From: Mycolicibacterium setense
Lineage (GTDB): Bacteria; Actinomycetota; Actinomycetes; Mycobacteriales; Mycobacteriaceae
Direction of reading: 5' to 3'
DNA: 64,000 nucleotides
Assembly: GCF_000805385.1 (NCBI RefSeq)
Contig: NZ_JTJW01000006.1
Span: 124,001 to 188,000 of the forward strand
The notes under the pieces were generated by a model that saw only the letters and a list, made by a program, of their open reading frames with translations, was not told where the DNA came from and did no database searches. The number at the start of each line of letters is the position of its first letter. Position 1 is the first letter of the stretch. The translations under genes were made by a program, and so were the position numbers. Positions 17,856-26,399 of this stretch are shown piece after piece.

Positions 17856-18650
17856 ATGAACGCGAAAAAGGGCACGACTGCCGGCGGTGCGGGGGCCGGC
17901 TTGGAGATCGTCGACGCCGAGTTGGACATCCCCGCGACGACCTGGCAGCAGCGGACCATCGAACGGCGGCTCAGTACCGCGCGGGCGCGTGCGTTGGCGC
18001 GCAGCTCCCGGTTTCTGGCCACCGCGCTGGAGCTCGTAGAGGAATCCGGTCGAGCCGACTTCACCATCCAGGCCCTCATCGACCGCTCGAACTTGAGCTT
18101 GCGGGCCTTTTACCAGCATTTTGCTGGTAAGGAAGAACTGCTCCTGGCGCTGTATGAGAACGTCACCAGCCAGTTCACCGAGAGCATCCGCCAAGAGGTC
18201 GCGGCCGCGGATGGTCCGATGGACCAACTCGAAGCCTTCTGCCGGGGGTTCCTCTCCCGGGCGGAGTCCTCGGAGAAGGTGGGCGGCCGGGTGATGACCA
18301 TTTACAACCTCAGCCTGGAGATCGAGCGTCCCGCTGACTTCGCGAAGATCTGGGAGCCGCATCAGAAGCTGCTCACCAAGATCGTCACCTCCTGCTCACG
18401 GGCCGGACTGGTGCGCAAGGACCTGACCCCCGCCCAGTTGACCACGCTGTTGAACTCCACGCTGACCGCGCTCGCGCAGATTGGGGTTTTCCAGGTCGGG
18501 ACCAAAAGCGTCGCACTCAGTGAGGATCAGCTCTGGGCCTGGTGCAAGCAGGCAGTCTCGCCGCCTGCCGGCGAGAAGCCGAAACCGGTGCGGGCGAAGT
18601 CTGCGCCGCGCAGCGGTACGGCTCGCCGGCCCGGCAAACTAACGGGGTAG
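17856..18650 (+). CDS. TetR-family transcriptional regulator
   Basis: A 264-residue TetR protein with an unusually long N-terminal lead (about 45 residues before the HTH). The DNA-binding segment is ALELVEESGRADFTIQALID, then RSNLSLRAFYQHFAGKEELL. A Lys/Pro-rich tail ends the protein. The start ATG lies ten bases after the last ATTCTC repeat, suggesting autoregulation. A 9-bp-arm hairpin sits within the codons for the HTH end (18110-18130). The last 12 bp overlap the convergent acyl-CoA dehydrogenase gene. Confidence 0.84.
   Translation: MNAKKGTTAGGAGAGLEIVDAELDIPATTWQQRTIERRLSTARARALARSSRFLATALELVEESGRADFTIQALIDRSNLSLRAFYQHFAGKEELLLALYENVTSQFTESIRQEVAAADGPMDQLEAFCRGFLSRAESSEKVGGRVMTIYNLSLEIERPADFAKIWEPHQKLLTKIVTSCSRAGLVRKDLTPAQLTTLLNSTLTALAQIGVFQVGTKSVALSEDQLWAWCKQAVSPPAGEKPKPVRAKSAPRSGTARRPGKLTG
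18110..18130. other. Perfect inverted repeat inside the TetR coding region
   Basis: TTACCAGCA, three T, TGCTGGTAA: 9-bp perfect arms with a 3-nt loop, encoding part of F-Y-Q-H-F-A-G-K. In a GC-rich gene this moderately AT-containing hairpin is notable. It could be a chance product of codon choice, an RNA processing site or an operator. Confidence 0.5.
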
Positions 18651-19799
18651 GCCGAGCCCCCGCTGGGCGATTATCGATCGCTGCACCTCGCTGGTGCCCG
18701 CATAGATCGTGGTACCCAGGGAGAACCTCAGCAACTGCTCGAATCTGCCCTCTTCGGGTGCAGTGGGGTCGAGGAAGCTGCGTACCCCGTCTGGCCCGAG
18801 TAGTTCGACGATGTCCTGGCTGGCGCGCTCCAACGCCTCGGTGCTGAATACCTTGGACATCGGGCCCTCCGCCACCGGGTGCCTGCCCTGTTCACTCATC
18901 CACACGCAGCGTCGTAGCAGCAACTCCGAGACCTCTGTTTCCATTGCGACCCTGGCGATTCGGCGTCGCACATCGGAGTTGGCGATGGGCGGCTGACAAC
19001 CCTCTGCCGGGGCTGTCTGCGCCCACCGCTCGGCGTGGTGCAGAAGCCTGGCAATGTGGGGCCCCCACCCCGACGCGTGTTCATCCTGCAGGGACAATCC
19101 GAGAACCTGCCAGCCGCCGTCGATCTCGCCGATCCGCCACTCGTCGCCGATGCGGACGTCACTGTAGAAGGTGATGTTGGTGCGCTCTCCGGATAGCGTC
19201 CAGACCGCCTGTGCCTCGAATCCTGTGCTGTCCAGCGGCACCAGGAACATGGTGAGCCCCTTGTGCTTGGGCTTCTCCGGGCTGGTGCGGGCGAGCAGGA
19301 ACACGTAATCGGCGATGTGGCCGTTGGTGGTGAACATCTTGGAGCCGTTGATCACCCAGTCCTCGCCATCACGTACGGCGCGAGTGGCCGCCGCGGCGAC
19401 ATCTGAGCCGCATTCGGGTTCGGTGAAGCCCAGCGCGATCGTGACATCCCCGTTCATCGCGGCCGGAACGATCCTCTCCTGCAGCTCCGCGGAGCCGATG
19501 GCGCGGATGATGGATGCCACCATCCTGGTGGTCTCCGACAGGTAGACCGGTGCGTCGAATCGCATCATGAGTTCCTTGACCACCTGCTCGGCCCATGGAC
19601 CGCGATCCTGGCCGCCGAATTCCACCGGCCAGCCCGGGGCGAAGTAGCCCTTCTCGACCAAACCCTTGGCGAAGCCGTCGTCATGGGCGACGCCGCTGCG
19701 ATAGTTCTGCTCCTCGAACTCCGGCGTAAGGACATCCTGTAGGTATGCGCACACCTCGTCGCGGAATGCCGTGGTCTCCGAGTCGAGCCGAAAGTGCAT
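18639..19799 (-). CDS. Acyl-CoA dehydrogenase, alpha-type subunit
   Basis: A 386-residue FadE protein starting at the ATG at 19799 (MHFRLDSETTAFRDEVCAYL) with a GAGG upstream. It has the FAD/substrate blocks ALGFTEPECGSDVAAAATRA and WVINGSKMFTTNG, and ends with the FAD-binding C-terminal motif TIYAGTSEVQRSIIAQRG. At the base position of short-chain enzymes (Y-E-G-T) it has Ala at about residue 367. It is divergent from a shorter dehydrogenase-like gene at 19893. The two resemble the alpha and beta subunits of the heterotetrameric enzymes used on steroid-type acyl-CoAs. Confidence 0.85.
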   Translation of the reverse strand: MHFRLDSETTAFRDEVCAYLQDVLTPEFEEQNYRSGVAHDDGFAKGLVEKGYFAPGWPVEFGGQDRGPWAEQVVKELMMRFDAPVYLSETTRMVASIIRAIGSAELQERIVPAAMNGDVTIALGFTEPECGSDVAAAATRAVRDGEDWVINGSKMFTTNGHIADYVFLLARTSPEKPKHKGLTMFLVPLDSTGFEAQAVWTLSGERTNITFYSDVRIGDEWRIGEIDGGWQVLGLSLQDEHASGWGPHIARLLHHAERWAQTAPAEGCQPPIANSDVRRRIARVAMETEVSELLLRRCVWMSEQGRHPVAEGPMSKVFSTEALERASQDIVELLGPDGVRSFLDPTAPEEGRFEQLLRFSLGTTIYAGTSEVQRSIIAQRGLGLPR

Positions 19800-19834
19800 G
19801 TCCTCACGCCTATCTGTCGTCAAACCGATTGCAT

Positions 19835-19850
19835 CGATACTGATATTCTC
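19835..19850. promoter_or_regulatory. Candidate operator E (GAGAAT motif)
   Basis: ATTCTC at 19845-19850 reads GAGAATATCAG on the minus strand, in the divergent gap between the two acyl-CoA dehydrogenase genes. The right arm is weak. Support comes mainly from location and recurrence. Confidence 0.35.
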
Positions 19851-19892
19851 AAAAGTAAGAGCAATCATATCCGCTGGAACGGGGCAATTGAC

Positions 19893-20906
19893 GTGGACCT
19901 GACTCTGTCCGAGGAACAACGCCAACTCGCTGATTCATTCGCCGCCTTGTACGTGCGCGAATCCAGTTCGGACCGGGTGCGTGACGCCGAACCGCTGGGA
20001 TTCGACCCTGACCTGTGGGCCGCACTGAGCGCCACCGGTGTGGTCGAAATGGCGGTCCCCGAGGGCCATGGCGGCTGGGGCGCGTCGGTGCTGGACCTGG
20101 CGCTGCTAGCCGAACAGCACGGCAGGGCAACGGGTTCCGCCCCACTGGTCGAGACGCAGGTGGCCGCCTGGCTACTGGCCCGATGCGGCGCGGCCGGAGC
20201 AGACTTGTTGGCCGCGGCGATGTCGGGGGACAGGTTGATCACCTTCGCTCCTCGCCGTGTCACCCGGCAGGAACTCGCGTTGGTGCCGGCAGGCGCCGTC
20301 GCCGACGTGGTGATCGCACTGATTGGAGACCGACTGGTGGCGTCGCCGATTCGGACGCGCACCATCGTCGAGAATCTCGGCACTCTTCCGCTGGCCGATG
20401 TGGAGATCGATGCGGAGGCGGTCCTCCTGGCCGAGGGGGATGTGGCGGCGGCAGCGTATTCGGCAGCGCTGGATCGTTGGCTCGCGCTGACGGCGGCCGC
20501 GCTGGCCGGCATAGGGGCCCGTGCCATCGAGGTAGGCGTGCAGTACGCCAAGGAGCGGCACGCGTTCGGCACGCCGATCGGGACCTTCCAGGCGGTCGCC
20601 CATCCGCTGGCAGACGGTGCCACCGCCGTCGACGGTGCGCGGCTGCTGGCGCTCAAGGCGGCCTGCGCTTTCGGCGATGAGCCCGACCGGGCAACCGAAC
20701 TGTCCGCCATGGCATTTGCCTTCGCCGCCGAGTCCGCCCGCGCCGCGACCCGCACCAGCCTTCATGTGCACGGTGGGTACGGCTTCGGTATGGAGGCCGA
20801 TGTTCAGCTGTACTACCGCCGCGCCCGCGGATGGACGATGGTGTACGGGGATCCGATGACTGCATTGGACAGGGTCGCCGACGCCCGCTACGGCACCGCC
20901 TGCTGA
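19893..20906 (+). CDS. Acyl-CoA dehydrogenase-like, beta-type subunit
   Basis: A 337-residue protein shorter than usual for the family (about 380), starting (M)DLTLSEEQRQLADSFAALY at a GTG. It has an abbreviated middle domain and the C-terminal LHVHGGYGFGMEADVQLYYR, but no Y-E-G-T base motif; the tail reads MVYGDPMTALDRV. Such shortened, base-less FadE proteins act as the beta partners in alpha2-beta2 dehydrogenases such as the FadE26-27 type. The divergent gene at 18639-19799 is the obvious partner. Confidence 0.83.
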   Translation: MDLTLSEEQRQLADSFAALYVRESSSDRVRDAEPLGFDPDLWAALSATGVVEMAVPEGHGGWGASVLDLALLAEQHGRATGSAPLVETQVAAWLLARCGAAGADLLAAAMSGDRLITFAPRRVTRQELALVPAGAVADVVIALIGDRLVASPIRTRTIVENLGTLPLADVEIDAEAVLLAEGDVAAAAYSAALDRWLALTAAALAGIGARAIEVGVQYAKERHAFGTPIGTFQAVAHPLADGATAVDGARLLALKAACAFGDEPDRATELSAMAFAFAAESARAATRTSLHVHGGYGFGMEADVQLYYRRARGWTMVYGDPMTALDRVADARYGTAC

Positions 20907-20942
20907 TCGGCGGCCCGCGCCCGCACCATCGCCGCCACGGTG

Positions 20943-21851
20943 TCATTCGTGGGCCCGGACCTGATCCTTGTGCGCCAGCACCACGGGCGGGGCGCTGCGC
21001 CAGTCCGGCACGCCCTGTTCCGGGCCCGCGGTGGCCAATTTGTCCTCTCGAATACCGGCCCAATGCGAGTGATTGAGCTGGTGGAGGGTGAAACATGATT
21101 GCAGAGAGTTGTAGAAACCCATGTTGTCCTGGGTCTGGTTGACCGACTCCTTGATGAGCAGCGCGGCCATGGTAGGCACCGCGGCGATGCGACGCGCGAG
21201 CTCAAGTGTGTTGTGGGCAAGATCATCGCGGGTGAACACCTTGCTCACCATGCCGATTCGGTGTGCCTCGTGGATGTCGATGGCATCGCCGGTGAGCATC
21301 AGCTCCTTGGCCTTTCGCGGACCGAACTCCCAGGGATGACCGAAGTACTCCATTCCGCACATGCCGAGCCGGGTGCCGACTACATCCGCGAACCGCACGT
21401 CATCGCTGCCGACGATGAGGTCGCACGCCCACATCAACATCAGACCGGCGGAGAATACGTCGCCATGCACCTGGGCGATGGTGATCTTGCGAAGGTTGCG
21501 CCACCGCAGGGTGTTCTGGAAGAAGTAATGCCATTCCTGCAGCATGCATTTCTCGGCGCCCTCGCGAGTCCCACCGTTGATAGCCGCGGTCGGATGTTGG
21601 TCGGGCCCGGGCAGATACTCCCTGATGGCCTGCTTTGATCCGATGTCGTGGCCGGACGAGAACATTTTGCCCTCGCCGGCCAGGATGACCACCCGGACGG
21701 TGTCATCGGCCTCGGCGGCGCCGAAGGCCTCGTCGAGCTCCGCGAGCATGCCGCGGTTCTGGGCGTTGCGCTGATCCGGGCGGTTCAGCGATATCCGCAC
21801 GATTGCGCCGTCGTCGTAGGTTTGCCACTTCAGGAACCGGTATCCGCTCAT
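20943..21851 (-). CDS. Enoyl-CoA hydratase/isomerase family protein
   Basis: A 302-residue crotonase starting at the ATG at 21851 (MSGYRFLKWQTYDDGAIVRI), which has GGGAG four bases upstream; seven extra in-frame residues are rejected. Landmarks are ISLNRPDQRNAQNRGMLAEL, FSSGHDIGSK, and an oxyanion-hole segment VHGDVFSAGLMLMWACDLIV. An insertion around residues 75-110, rich in aromatic residues, makes it longer than typical hydratases. It lacks the D-P-H block of the island's other subtype. Confidence 0.84.
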   Translation of the reverse strand: MSGYRFLKWQTYDDGAIVRISLNRPDQRNAQNRGMLAELDEAFGAAEADDTVRVVILAGEGKMFSSGHDIGSKQAIREYLPGPDQHPTAAINGGTREGAEKCMLQEWHYFFQNTLRWRNLRKITIAQVHGDVFSAGLMLMWACDLIVGSDDVRFADVVGTRLGMCGMEYFGHPWEFGPRKAKELMLTGDAIDIHEAHRIGMVSKVFTRDDLAHNTLELARRIAAVPTMAALLIKESVNQTQDNMGFYNSLQSCFTLHQLNHSHWAGIREDKLATAGPEQGVPDWRSAPPVVLAHKDQVRAHE

Positions 21852-21902
21852 TGTTCTCCCTATTCTCCCCACGCTGCGTGTGGTAATGATGTTATCGGTT
21901 AA

Positions 21903-21920
21903 TGAGAAGCAATATTCTCA
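21903..21920. promoter_or_regulatory. Candidate operator F, best palindrome of the series
   Basis: TGAGAAGCAATATTCTCA has perfect 6-bp arms TGAGAA/TTCTCA around a 6-bp spacer. It contains the 16-bp frame GAGAAG-CAAT-ATTCTC and lies 20 bp before the amidohydrolase start, in the divergent gap with the crotonase gene. It is the strongest dyad among the GAGAAT elements. Confidence 0.6.
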
Positions 21921-21940
21921 CAACGTGTCAGGAGAGCCCC

Positions 21941-23131
21941 ATGGCCCAGCCGATCCGTGAGATCTGGGATGCCGACAATCACCTGTACGAACCCATGGAT
22001 GCCTACACCCGGCACCTGCCGAAGCGGTACCGCAGCGCGATCCAGTGGATTCAGGTCAACGGTCAGACGAAGCTGATGATCAAAGGCCAGCTCACCGACA
22101 CGATTCCGAACCCGACCTACGATGTGGTCGCGTCGCCAGGAGCCTGGGCCGACTACTTCCGCGGGATCAATCCGGATGGAAAGTCATTGCGGGAGTTGGC
22201 CAATCCCATCGCTTGCCCGGAATCGTTTCGGCGGCCCGACGAGCGGTTGGCCCTGCTCGAGGAGCAGGGTGTGCACGCCTGCGTGATGTTCCCGACCACC
22301 GGCGGCATGCTCGAGGAACGGATGACCGACGATATCGAACTGGCTCACGCTGTTGTGCACGCGTACAACGAATGGCTGCTGGAGGAGTGGAGCTTCGACT
22401 ACGCCGGACGCATCTTCGCCACCCCGGTGATCACTCTGCCCGATGTCGACAAGGCGGTGGCTGAACTGGACTGGTGTGTGGAGCGGGGTGCGCGTGCGGT
22501 ACTGGTGAACCCTCGACCGGTGGCGACGGTCTCCGGTCGCACCACGTCGATGGGTCAGCCGTACTTCGACCGGTTCTGGGCGCGACTGGCGCAACACGGC
22601 ATCCCGGTGCTCATGCACGCCTGCGACTCCGGCTACGACCGGTACAGCCGCGACTGGGAGGGGGCCGGGGCGGAGTACCTGCCGTTCAAACCCGACGCCT
22701 TCAAGACGATCGTGTACGAGGACGCACGATCGATCCTGGACAACTGCGCGGCGCTGGTCGCCCACGGTGTCTTCACCCGTCATCCGGGCGTCCGTGTCGG
22801 TGTCGTCGAGAACGGCGGCAACTGGGTGCCCAGACTAATCGAACTCTTCGACCGTGTTTACCGGAAGATGCCCGGAGAGTTCGCCGAACACCCAGTCTCC
22901 CAATTCAAACGGCACGTATGGGTGAATCCCTTCCACGAAGAGGACATGACCGGACTCATCGACCTGATCGGTGCCGACCGGGTGCTGTTCGGATCGGACT
23001 ATCCGCATCCGGAAGGCCTGGCACACCCGGCGGAGTTGACTCCCGAGATCGCTGCCCTGGACGAACACGTGATCGGTCGCATCATGGGCGCCAATCTGCG
23101 TGAGCTGCTGACGGCGGTGCCGCGGATATGA
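21941..23131 (+). CDS. Amidohydrolase-2 family metal-dependent hydrolase/decarboxylase
   Basis: A 396-residue TIM-barrel protein. The ATG at 21941 follows AGGAGAG; 13 earlier in-frame residues overlap the operator and are rejected. The N-terminal motif is WDADNHLYEPMDAY (D-x-N-H instead of D-x-H), with MHACDSGYDRYS mid-barrel and a late FGSDYPHPEGLAHP. It is more distant from the other two paralogues than they are from each other. Its stop overlaps the start of the next gene, beginning a rightward operon with an NAD(P)-binding protein and a nitroreductase. Confidence 0.84.
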   Translation: MAQPIREIWDADNHLYEPMDAYTRHLPKRYRSAIQWIQVNGQTKLMIKGQLTDTIPNPTYDVVASPGAWADYFRGINPDGKSLRELANPIACPESFRRPDERLALLEEQGVHACVMFPTTGGMLEERMTDDIELAHAVVHAYNEWLLEEWSFDYAGRIFATPVITLPDVDKAVAELDWCVERGARAVLVNPRPVATVSGRTTSMGQPYFDRFWARLAQHGIPVLMHACDSGYDRYSRDWEGAGAEYLPFKPDAFKTIVYEDARSILDNCAALVAHGVFTRHPGVRVGVVENGGNWVPRLIELFDRVYRKMPGEFAEHPVSQFKRHVWVNPFHEEDMTGLIDLIGADRVLFGSDYPHPEGLAHPAELTPEIAALDEHVIGRIMGANLRELLTAVPRI

Positions 23132-24228
23132 GCAATCCGAGGGTGATCCTCTGGGGGCCAGGCCAAGTCGGCGTCGGGGCACTGCGCGCGGTCATCACGC
23201 ATCCTGGGCTCGACCTCGTCGGGCTGATCGTACATTCGGAGGCCAAAGACGGCCGCGACGCCGGCGATATCTGCGGCATGCCCGACACCGGCGTGATCGC
23301 CACCCGCGATATCGATGCCGCGCTCGCGATGGACGCCGAAGTCGTGGCGTTCTTCGCCTCCGGCGACTACCGCTACCGAGAGGCGGCCCAGGACGTGGCT
23401 CGATGTCTGCGTGCCGGCAAGAATGTGGTGTGCACATCGCTTGTGCCTCTGTGCTATCCGCCAGCCGCCGATCGTGAAACCGTAGAACTGTTGGAGGCCG
23501 CCTGCCGCGAGGGCGGCACCAGCCTGTTCAACAGCGGCGTCGATCCTGGCTGGGCCAACGATGTGATCGCGCTGACCATGACGGGATTCAGCAGCCGAGT
23601 CGATACCATCACGATGCTGGAGATTCTCGACTACGGTCCGATAGCGCAGCCCGAGATCATGTTCGACTTCATGGGCTTTGGCCACGAACCCGACTACCCG
23701 GCGCCGCTTTTCGATACGACCCGACTGGCCGCGCTGTGGTCTCCGATCGTTCACCTGGTCGCCGACGGTGTCGGGCTGCCGCTCGATGATGTGGTCACGA
23801 CCATTGACAAATGGCTGGCGACCGAACGCTACGAGGTCGCCTCCGGATCGATCGAACCGGGCACCATGGGCGGCATGCGATTCAAACTCGCCGGCATCGT
23901 CGACGGAGAGGAACGAATCATGTTGGAACACATCACCAGAATGGGGAAACAGTCTGCCCCGGACTGGCCGCGACATCCTTCACCGCACGGTGGCTACCGC
24001 GTGATAGTCGACGGGTTGCCCACCTACACCGTCGATCTCGAGATGCACGGACGTGGCAACAACATGCGCGGGCTCACCTACGCAACGGTGATGCGCGAAC
24101 TCAACGCCATCCCGGCCGTCATCGAGGCTGAACCGGGCCTGCTGTCCACGCTGGATCTGCCCCTGATCACTGGACCGGTGCGTGAAGGCAGCCGGCGAGG
24201 GGGCCGGCACCGGACGGTACACGCGTGA
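23128..24228 (+). CDS. NAD(P)-binding dihydrodipicolinate reductase-like protein
   Basis: A 366-residue protein with an N-terminal Rossmann motif LWGPGQVGVGALRAV (G-x-G-x2-G). A DapB-like fold follows, with FFASGDYRYREAAQDVARCL, GKNVVCTSLVPLCYP and FNSGVDPGWANDVIAL. This arrangement matches proteins annotated as dihydrodipicolinate reductase-like or 2,4-diaminopentanoate dehydrogenase-like, often encoded in mycobacterial lipid and steroid loci, where their reaction is unsettled. It is translationally coupled on both sides (ATGA upstream, GTGA downstream). I infer an oxidoreductase acting on the pathway substrate; no specific reaction can be assigned. Confidence 0.72.
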   Translation: MSNPRVILWGPGQVGVGALRAVITHPGLDLVGLIVHSEAKDGRDAGDICGMPDTGVIATRDIDAALAMDAEVVAFFASGDYRYREAAQDVARCLRAGKNVVCTSLVPLCYPPAADRETVELLEAACREGGTSLFNSGVDPGWANDVIALTMTGFSSRVDTITMLEILDYGPIAQPEIMFDFMGFGHEPDYPAPLFDTTRLAALWSPIVHLVADGVGLPLDDVVTTIDKWLATERYEVASGSIEPGTMGGMRFKLAGIVDGEERIMLEHITRMGKQSAPDWPRHPSPHGGYRVIVDGLPTYTVDLEMHGRGNNMRGLTYATVMRELNAIPAVIEAEPGLLSTLDLPLITGPVREGSRRGGRHRTVHA

Positions 24229-24875
24229 CCCGTCAGGCGGCCGACCAGGTTTCGGATGACCTCTGGACAGTCATGAGGACCGCGACTGCCGTCAGGCGGT
24301 ACCGCGACGAGTCCGTCCCGGATGCAGTTCTGGAGAAGTGTCTGCTCGCGGCATCTTGGGCGCCGTCGGGCGGCAACGGGCAGCCATGGCGATTCGTGGT
24401 GCTCAATTCCCCCGAACTCCGTGAGCTGGTCACGGCCGCGGCACGGCGTACCTGGGAGGTGATGAAGGACTTCTACAAACTGCCGGCAGTCATCGATGGC
24501 GCTGGCGATCCGAGATCGCGCATGCTGCGGACCATGGCCGAACACATGCAGGTCGGCGGCGCAGCACCCGTGCTGGTGCTGTTCTGTGTACAGCCGCAAC
24601 GTGGAACGACCGAACTGCAACAGGGCGGGTCGATCTTCCCCGCCGTGCAGAACTTCTTGCTGTCCGCTCGCGCTCAGGGGCTGGGAGCTGCCATCACGCT
24701 CTGGCACGACGCGTGCGACGCCGAATTACGTTCTTTCATCGGTATTCCCGGCGACTGGAAGATCGCGACGCTGCTGACGGTGGGCTGGCCCGCGGGACGA
24801 CATCATCCCGTCCGTCGCCGCCCGCTGTCGGAAGTCGCGATGTGTAACCGCTGGGACCGGCCCTGGCTGGCCTGA
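24225..24875 (+). CDS. Nitroreductase-family FMN oxidoreductase
   Basis: A 216-residue nitroreductase-fold protein starting at a GTG overlapping the previous stop. FMN-binding landmarks are RTATAVRRYRDESVPD near the N-terminus, the block AASWAPSGGNGQPWRFVVL, and LGAAITLWHDACD. The family uses FMN to reduce or dehydrogenate diverse substrates. The gene position, third in an operon with an amidohydrolase-2 protein, points to catabolism rather than detoxification, but the substrate is unknown. Confidence 0.82.
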   Translation: MTRQAADQVSDDLWTVMRTATAVRRYRDESVPDAVLEKCLLAASWAPSGGNGQPWRFVVLNSPELRELVTAAARRTWEVMKDFYKLPAVIDGAGDPRSRMLRTMAEHMQVGGAAPVLVLFCVQPQRGTTELQQGGSIFPAVQNFLLSARAQGLGAAITLWHDACDAELRSFIGIPGDWKIATLLTVGWPAGRHHPVRRRPLSEVAMCNRWDRPWLA

Positions 24876-24924
24876 CCGCGTGAAGGCGCCCCTGTTTCAG
24901 TCCCGAGAACAACACCACTGCCAA

Positions 24925-24943
24925 GACGAATACTGTCATTCTC
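24925..24943. promoter_or_regulatory. Candidate operator G upstream of the mce operon
   Basis: GACGAATACTGTCATTCTC has an inverted pair (GAATAC and ATTCTC, imperfect) and lies in the 243-bp gap 24876-25118 before mceA. GTATTTGCATACG follows at 24958-24970, echoing the ATTTGCAT of element B. No convincing gene is seen in this gap; an 80-codon frame through it has no family features. Confidence 0.4.
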
Positions 24944-25118
24944 TTTTCAGAGACGAAGTATTTGCATACGATGACCGGTGTGTTGTCCGTCACTGCTCGA
25001 TGAGGGGGATGGTGATCAGGCGAGTGGACAGCCCGCAGCCCACCGGCACCTCATCGCAGCGGCCATTTGAGCAGCCATACCGTGACCAGAGCGCCTCGAC
25101 AGCCGGAAAAAGAGTTCA

Positions 25119-26399
25119 GTGACAAAACATTTCGGACCGGGTCCGATACACCGATCAGAGGCCGACAGCGATGCACGTCCTGTGGGTGGCGAGGTGGGCC
25201 GCAGTTTCGGAGCGCGCGGATTCATCCGCCCTCTCGCCGGCATGGCGATGGTTCTCGTAGTTGGCGCGATTGTGACGCTGAGTACGGCGCTGTTCCGCGG
25301 GACGTTCGACAACACTGTGCCGATCACTGTTGTCTCTGACCGCGCCGGCCTGGTCATGAACGCAGACGCCAAGGTCAAGATGCGCGACATCCAGATTGGG
25401 AGGGTGTCGTCCATCGAACAACGCGCGGACGGCAAGGCGCTCTTGCACCTCGCCATCGATCCGGCTGCCGTGTCGATGATTCCTGCGAACGTGCGTGTCG
25501 ACTTGGCATCTTCGACCGTGTTCGGTGCGAAGTTCGTTTCGCTGAACTCCCCGCCGAATCCGTCGAGTGAGATTGTGCGTGCGGGCCAGGTGATCGAAGG
25601 TGACCATGTCACCGTCGAGATCAACACGGTATTCGAGCAATTGACGTCGGTGCTGTCGACGATCAAACCTGAACAACTGAACGAGACCTTGAGCGCCCTG
25701 TCGACTGGCCTCACTGGCCGCGGGCATGCCCTCGGCGTGGTGATTGCCGACGCCAATGCCGGACTCGCCCAAATCCGTCCAAGCCTGCCCAACCTCAGCC
25801 ATGACATCGCCGTTGCGCCTGAGGTGTTGAGCGCTTATGCGGACGCGGCGCCCGACTTGCTCACCACCATCAACAACGCGAGCCAGATCAGCAAGACGAT
25901 CGTGGACCAGCGAGACGGATTGGACTCATTGCTTACAAGCGTCATTGGACTCGCCGATATCGGAAACGACATCATCGGAACGAATCGGCCCCCGCTCACC
26001 GATGTCTTTCGGTTGCTTACGCCGATAACCGGTCTGACCAAAACCTACAATCAGGCGCTCACCTGCGCGCTTTCAGGGGCAGTGAACATGTCGAACGTCC
26101 CGCCGCTGCGGGTGCCGGGGGCAGAGGTGATCGCCGGTCTGCTGTGGGGAGCCGACCCCTACCGATATCCCTCGGATCTGCCGAAGGTGGCGGCCACCGG
26201 CGGCCCGCGCTGCGTAGGCCTGCCGCAGGTGCCGTTCGAAACCCGTCCGCCCTACGTCGTTGCCGACGTCGGGACCAACCCATGGGAGTACGGGAATCCG
26301 GGCAACGAATTCAACACCGCGGCGCTCAAACAATGGCTGCTCGGTATGCGCGTCGACGGCCCGCCTCGAAACTCGGCGCAGATCGGAATGCCGGGATGA
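25119..26399 (+). CDS. Mce-family lipid-transport protein A (MlaD domain)
   Basis: A 426-residue MceA-type protein starting at a GTG. A membrane anchor (about residues 35-60, RPLAGMAMVLVVGAIVTLST) is followed by the MCE/MlaD domain (SDRAGLVMNADAKVKMRDIQ, then GAKFVSLNSP). A long helical region and a C-terminal LPKVAATGGPRCVGLPQ complete it. Mce A-F subunits form a hexameric periplasmic tunnel that moves lipids or sterols towards a YrbE-MceG permease. Here no yrbE genes precede mceA. It opens a seven-gene run in which every start overlaps the preceding stop. Confidence 0.9.
   Translation: MTKHFGPGPIHRSEADSDARPVGGEVGRSFGARGFIRPLAGMAMVLVVGAIVTLSTALFRGTFDNTVPITVVSDRAGLVMNADAKVKMRDIQIGRVSSIEQRADGKALLHLAIDPAAVSMIPANVRVDLASSTVFGAKFVSLNSPPNPSSEIVRAGQVIEGDHVTVEINTVFEQLTSVLSTIKPEQLNETLSALSTGLTGRGHALGVVIADANAGLAQIRPSLPNLSHDIAVAPEVLSAYADAAPDLLTTINNASQISKTIVDQRDGLDSLLTSVIGLADIGNDIIGTNRPPLTDVFRLLTPITGLTKTYNQALTCALSGAVNMSNVPPLRVPGAEVIAGLLWGADPYRYPSDLPKVAATGGPRCVGLPQVPFETRPPYVVADVGTNPWEYGNPGNEFNTAALKQWLLGMRVDGPPRNSAQIGMPG

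Noticed and set aside
5729..24943. GAGAAT motifs as canonical KstR or KstR2 boxes
   Set aside because: KstR boxes need A-A-C-N2-G-T-T spacing and KstR2 needs a C-A-A-G/C-T-T-G dyad; neither is met, so a related but distinct regulator is more likely.
24880..25122. 80-codon frame between the nitroreductase and mceA, considered as a yrbE remnant
   Set aside because: It shows no hydrophobic helices or YrbE motifs and seems to be open by chance.
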